Shown piece by piece: positions 60,520 through 64,000 of a DNA stretch of 64,000 nucleotides. Below the pieces are notes generated by a model. The model was not told where the DNA came from. It did not search any database and saw nothing but the letters and a program-made list of their open reading frames with translations. The DNA is from Gracilariopsis chorda (lineage: Eukaryota; Rhodophyta; Florideophyceae; Gracilariales; Gracilariaceae), in contig NBIV01000127.1 of NCBI GenBank assembly GCA_003194525.1, positions 144,735 to 208,734 of the forward strand, in the 5' to 3' direction. Made by a program: the position numbers and the translations under genes. How positions within the stretch are numbered: position 1 is the first letter of the stretch; each line of letters opens with the position of its first letter.

Positions 60520-62114
60520 TTGAGCCCGCTCAATCACCCTGGGCATCCCCAGTTGTACTGGCTTTAAAGGCCGACGGAACCTGGAGGTTCTGTGTCGACT
60601 ACCGCCGGCTCAATGCCGTGACTGTTAGGGACACGTACCTCATCCCTCGTATGGACGAGTGCATTGACTCCCTTGGAGACGCCACCGTGTTTACGGCCCT
60701 TGATGCCAATTGGGGATATTGGAAAGTACCTGTCAGACAGGAGGATCGCGACAAAACCGCATTCACCTGCCATGCAGGAACGTACCGCTTCAAGCGGATG
60801 CCATTTGGGTTAACCAACGCTCCCGCCACCTTTCAGCGTGCAGTAGACATTCTACTCAACCGCTTTAAGTGGCGGAGTTGTCTGGTCTACCTTGATGATA
60901 TTATCATCTTCTCCAACTCGTTGGACGACCATCTCACTCACGTCCGAGACGTGCTGACCGTACTCCGCGATGCGGGAATTACGCTCAAGTTGAGGAAATG
61001 CGAGTTTTTCACAGATACTGTGAAGTATCTGGGTCACATTATCCGTCCTGGACGGTTAGCGATCTAGAAAGCTCGAGTCAAATCCCTCGTTGAGGCGAAA
61101 GAACCCCGTACTCAAACGGAACTGCGCTCCTTTCTGGGGCTGGTCAACGTATATCGACGGTTTATCCCGAACTTTTCGGATACTGCAGCGCCCCTGAACG
61201 CGTTGTTGCGAAAGGGGAACCCCCCAAAACTGGGAACATTTACGCCCGAGCAATCGGAAGCTTTTAAATCCTTAAAGGAGGCTGTCACATCAGCACCAAT
61301 CCTACATCTCCCAAAACTTGGGTTGCCATAATCCGTAGATACGGACTCGAGCGACTACCAAGTCGGGTCTGCTCTTTTTCAAACCACCCCCGAGGGGGAA
61401 CGACATCCAATTGGTTATTGGTCACGTTCGCTCAATGTTCATGAGCGGAACTACTCCGTTTCGGAGAAAGAGTGCCTCGCCGTCGTATGGGCGATGACCA
61501 CTCTGCGCCCCTACCTTATGGGAATTCACTTCACCGTGTACAGGGATCATTCCTCATTGAGGTGGTTGATGAATATCTCCGACCCGTCGGGACGCCTCAT
61601 GCGCTGGAGACTCCGCCTCGCGGAATATGACTTTCAAGTCATTTATAAAAAGGGTGCGCAGAACACCCAGGCCGACGCTTTATCGCGGTTACCCACAAGT
61701 GGGGAAGCACTCCCAACGGAGGATGATGAAGTCCCATGCTTCATGGCTATAGACCCGGATGATCCCGAACATGCCGTCGAGGCTAGGCCAGAAACCTGGG
61801 ACGAGGATGCTGATTTTGACGAACTACTCGCATCGCGAGATAAATCTGAGAACCTGTTACCGGGAAACTTTGTACCGGTATCACCGGAAGAAATGATCCG
61901 AGAACAATTCGGCGACCCATTCTGTACGAGAATTCGTGCCCGTATCAACGGTGGTGAAGATCTCCCTTTCGGGGTAAACGACAAAGGCTACCTCGTAAGA
62001 AAGGTCGAAGCCCGCCCACAGATTGTGGTACCACATTCCCTGCAATCGCGGGTGTTACATCTATCACACTACGCCCCATTGGAGGTCACCCAGGTGGGAG
62101 GAAACTCTACCTAA
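60492..62114 (+). pseudogene. pol: Gypsy-B pol: RT core and RNase H, two stops
   Basis: One frame holds RT (WRFCVDYRRLNAVTVRDTY, TALDANWGYWKVP, MPFGLTNAPATF, YLDD), a TAG at 61065-61067, the connection RSFLGLVNVYRRFIP, a TAA at 61329-61331 immediately before the RNase H start SVDTDSS, then RNase H to ADALSRL (Asp retained) and the linker to the integrase zinc region. It ends by frameshift near 62100. Confidence 0.9.
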
Positions 62115-63106
62115 CCCTGCGAAGGGATTTCTATTGGCCCGCAATGGCGGTGGATTGCTACGCAACTGTGCGGTTTTGTAGCGAATGCGCGAAGAATCGC
62201 GTCAAACTCCGCAAAAATGCGAAGAAGGTGAAACTATTCCCCGCAAGGGTGCCGCTCGAGTTTATCACGATCGATATTCTCGGACCATTACTCACCACGA
62301 AATGTGGAAACAAGTTTCTACTTGTCATTACCGACCGCTTTTCTAAGCTGGTACGGACTGTCCCTCTTCGGAGGATAACCGCTCTCACGGTGGCCCAGGC
62401 TCTGGTGACACACTGGATTTTTGTCTACGGTCCCCCTGTAGAGGTGCTCTCTGACAACGGAAGCAGTTCGTGAGCAAGTTCTTCCAGGATGTTTTGTCGC
62501 ATCCTGGATGTCAAGAACTTGTTCACGACTACCTACCACCCCAGTGTAATGGGCAAGTTGAACGGTTTAACCGGACGTTTACTCGCGGCGTTACGTTCCT
62601 ACGTCGCTGACCACCCAACGAATTGGGATCTCTACGCTGATGCGGTAACCTACGCGTACAATACGCAGGTACACCGGACTACCGGAGTTTCGCCATTCGA
62701 GTTGGTTCTATCTAGAACACCCCCGCCTGTGGCGCTGGAACCCCAAGCTACCTTGGACAATTTCCCATCTGTGGGTATCTACCGGCAGCAATGGAAGCAA
62801 TGGCTTTCCAAGCTGGTCCCCGCTGCGCGGAAGTCTATGGCACGGGCCCAAGCCGCTTACAAGCGGGATTTTGACGCTCGCTTGCGAGGAAAACCGTCCC
62901 CGATTCGGGCAAATAACTACGTCTTCATCAGGAAGGAATACTACAACCCGGAACGGGAGAAGCGTCACAAACTCTCGCCTGTGGCGGATGGACCCTTCAA
63001 GGTCATCTCTGTTAACACCGACACTGTCGTGGTAGAGATGGGGACACGCACGAACGGATTTCCCGTGATCGTGTTGTCCTTGCCCCTCCTCCCTCGTCAG
63101 AGGTAG
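62115..63106 (+). pseudogene. Gypsy-B integrase, frameshifted
   Basis: After the shift, KDFYWPAMAV-like sequence, the CSECAKNR half of the zinc motif, TIDILGPLL and SDNGSS are in one frame to 62473. Short shifts then surround the third catalytic region (GQVERFNR is readable only in another frame around 62545). The frame from 62489 continues through NWDLYADAVTYAYN and NNYVFIRKEYYNPEREKRH to 63106. Confidence 0.88.
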
Positions 63107-64000
63107 TCCTGGATCCAGGCAACCCCGTTTCTACGGACTCTGCAACACCGGAAACATCCGGGAGTACTAGACCTACGGTACTACCACACCCCAGCCGGGG
63201 ACTCTCAGACCTACCGACTCTGTCGGACTCACCGGCTCAGCCGGGTAATTCGGGCCCCTCAGCGCCCGCCCCTACCACGTCTGCCCCACTGGCGCGCATC
63301 TATACCCGCCAGGCGGGGAATGTTATCCCTTATCCCGCCGCTCCGTCTAAGGGGGGGGAGAAACACTCGTTTTCGAGGAACGATATCGCCGTCGCAACGG
63401 GAAACACACCGTAACATACGGAACACTGACCGTGGAGCACGGAGTATGTCACGCGACACTAATCCCCCGTTCCCGGGCAGTGCTGTGCAACAGGAACCAG
63501 ACGCGCAGGCCCCGCAAAAGCGGCAAATACACCGTTTGTCACGGGGAAAACGAGAAGCCTCACTCCAATACCGCAGCAGCGGAAAGGCAATCGCCCGATG
63601 CCTCGAAGCCGCCGTTGGCGGAAGTCCCCGCGGAAGCGGTTCAATCAGGTCGATCAGACCCGCGCCCTGCGGAGAAGGGGCGCCCAGATACGCCGGCCTC
63701 ACAGGGAATACCCACACCCCTCTTGGGGAAAAAGGCGGCCAAGCTGCAGTCGAAGCTTTAAGCCCTGGCTCGCAAGCACCGGAAACGCCTCCCGTCGTTG
63801 ACGGAATCAAAGCCCCCGCTACGGGGAATAATTTGCGCCAACCCCCGCATCGCTGCGGCGAAGAACCGAGGAACTCGGGAATAACGCGCGCCATCGCACG
63901 CTCGAAAACGGTCGTACCGGACGCTGCTCCTCCTCACGGAGATGGTGCACTGCGCTTAGCGGCAATTCCCCTGAAAAGGGTGTCATCGGCACCTGCCCAG
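63107..64000 (+). pseudogene. Linker after Gypsy-B integrase; chromodomain not reached
   Basis: Pro/Ser/Thr/Arg-rich sequence corresponding to the linker before the Gypsy-A chromodomain. Frames change several times. Nearly every 20-30 bp contain a perfect mini-hairpin (for example CCGC-AAAA-GCGG, CCGT-CGTTG-ACGG, CCCCG-CTA-CGGGG). No chromodomain motif is seen before the window end. Confidence 0.55.

Larger units (their letters stand above)
56051..64000 (+). mobile_element. Gypsy-B: chromodomain-type Ty3/gypsy element, cut off by window end
   Basis: A plus-strand element with 5' LTR (56051-56875), primer site, gag, pol and the linker that precedes the chromodomain in Gypsy-A. The 3' part, including any antisense ORF and the 3' LTR, lies beyond 64000. 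The 5 bp before the LTR are CGCAA; the matching duplication cannot be checked. Gag and pol are close relatives of Gypsy-A while the LTRs are not obviously alignable. Pol has frameshifts and two stops, so it is a dead copy. Confidence 0.93.

Noticed and set aside
63259-63894. 211-aa minus-strand frame as the start of a Gypsy-B antisense ORF
   Set aside because: By position it overlaps the linker before the chromodomain. In Gypsy-A the antisense ORF lies beyond the chromodomain, and no matching motifs were seen.
1-64000. CRISPR array, bacterial operon or phage-defence system
   Set aside because: No spaced direct repeats of that kind. All recognisable genes are eukaryotic nuclear genes or eukaryotic transposons.

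Overview
This looks like nuclear DNA of a eukaryotic alga, most likely a florideophyte red alga of the Chondrus crispus type. That is an inference from the mix seen here: small, compact, intron-poor host genes (one apparently plastid-targeted, one mitochondrial) in a short island between long blocks of nested LTR retrotransposons and DNA transposons. No species-level marker was available.

Layout. 1-6.7 kb: old, decayed sequence with a broken coiled-coil reading frame and a broken hAT transposase. 6.7-20.9 kb: a PIF/Harbinger element (Harbinger-1) split by an 11.5-kb chromodomain-type Ty3/gypsy element (Gypsy-A, minus strand, TSD AACCC). Removing Gypsy-A and one TSD copy restores the transposase frame. 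21.3-26.6 kb: the host gene island, with a plastid-type protein (two exons, +), a complex I ESSS/NDUFB11-like subunit (two exons, -), a PEX13-like peroxin (-), a small unknown ORF (-), a 93-bp MITE, a 6-pyruvoyl-tetrahydropterin-synthase-family protein (two exons, +) and ribosomal protein S12 (-). 27.0-34.1 kb: Harbinger-2, with perfect 17-bp TIRs and ATT TSDs, its transposase cut twice, once by a Ty1/copia element with short LTRs and once by a solo gypsy LTR. 34.6-36.4 kb: Harbinger-3. 37.1-41.4 kb: a decayed tyrosine-recombinase (DIRS/Ngaro-like) retroelement on the minus strand. 43.0-54.3 kb: a second, diverged chromodomain gypsy element (Gypsy-C, + strand) carrying a nested solo LTR. 54.6-55.1 kb: a broken monoglyceride-lipase-like gene. 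56.05 kb to the window end: a third gypsy element (Gypsy-B, + strand), closely related to Gypsy-A and cut off by the window edge.

The most interesting observation is that Gypsy-A carries a long ORF (630 aa) on the strand opposite to gag-pol, between the chromodomain and the 3' LTR. A decayed but recognisable homologue lies at the same place and in the same antisense orientation in the diverged Gypsy-C. This points to a conserved antisense gene of unknown function in these elements. The gypsy A/B sequences and LTRs are also densely packed with tiny 4-5 bp stem, 3-6 nt loop inverted repeats.

All three Harbinger elements share one architecture: a DDE transposase gene and a MYB/SANT-like accessory gene pointing toward each other. 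Nesting gives a relative order: Harbinger-1 before Gypsy-A; Harbinger-2 before copia and before a B-type LTR; Gypsy-C before another B-type LTR. Most transposon genes here are broken. The least damaged are Gypsy-A gag, pol and antisense ORF, and the Harbinger-1 transposase apart from the insertion.
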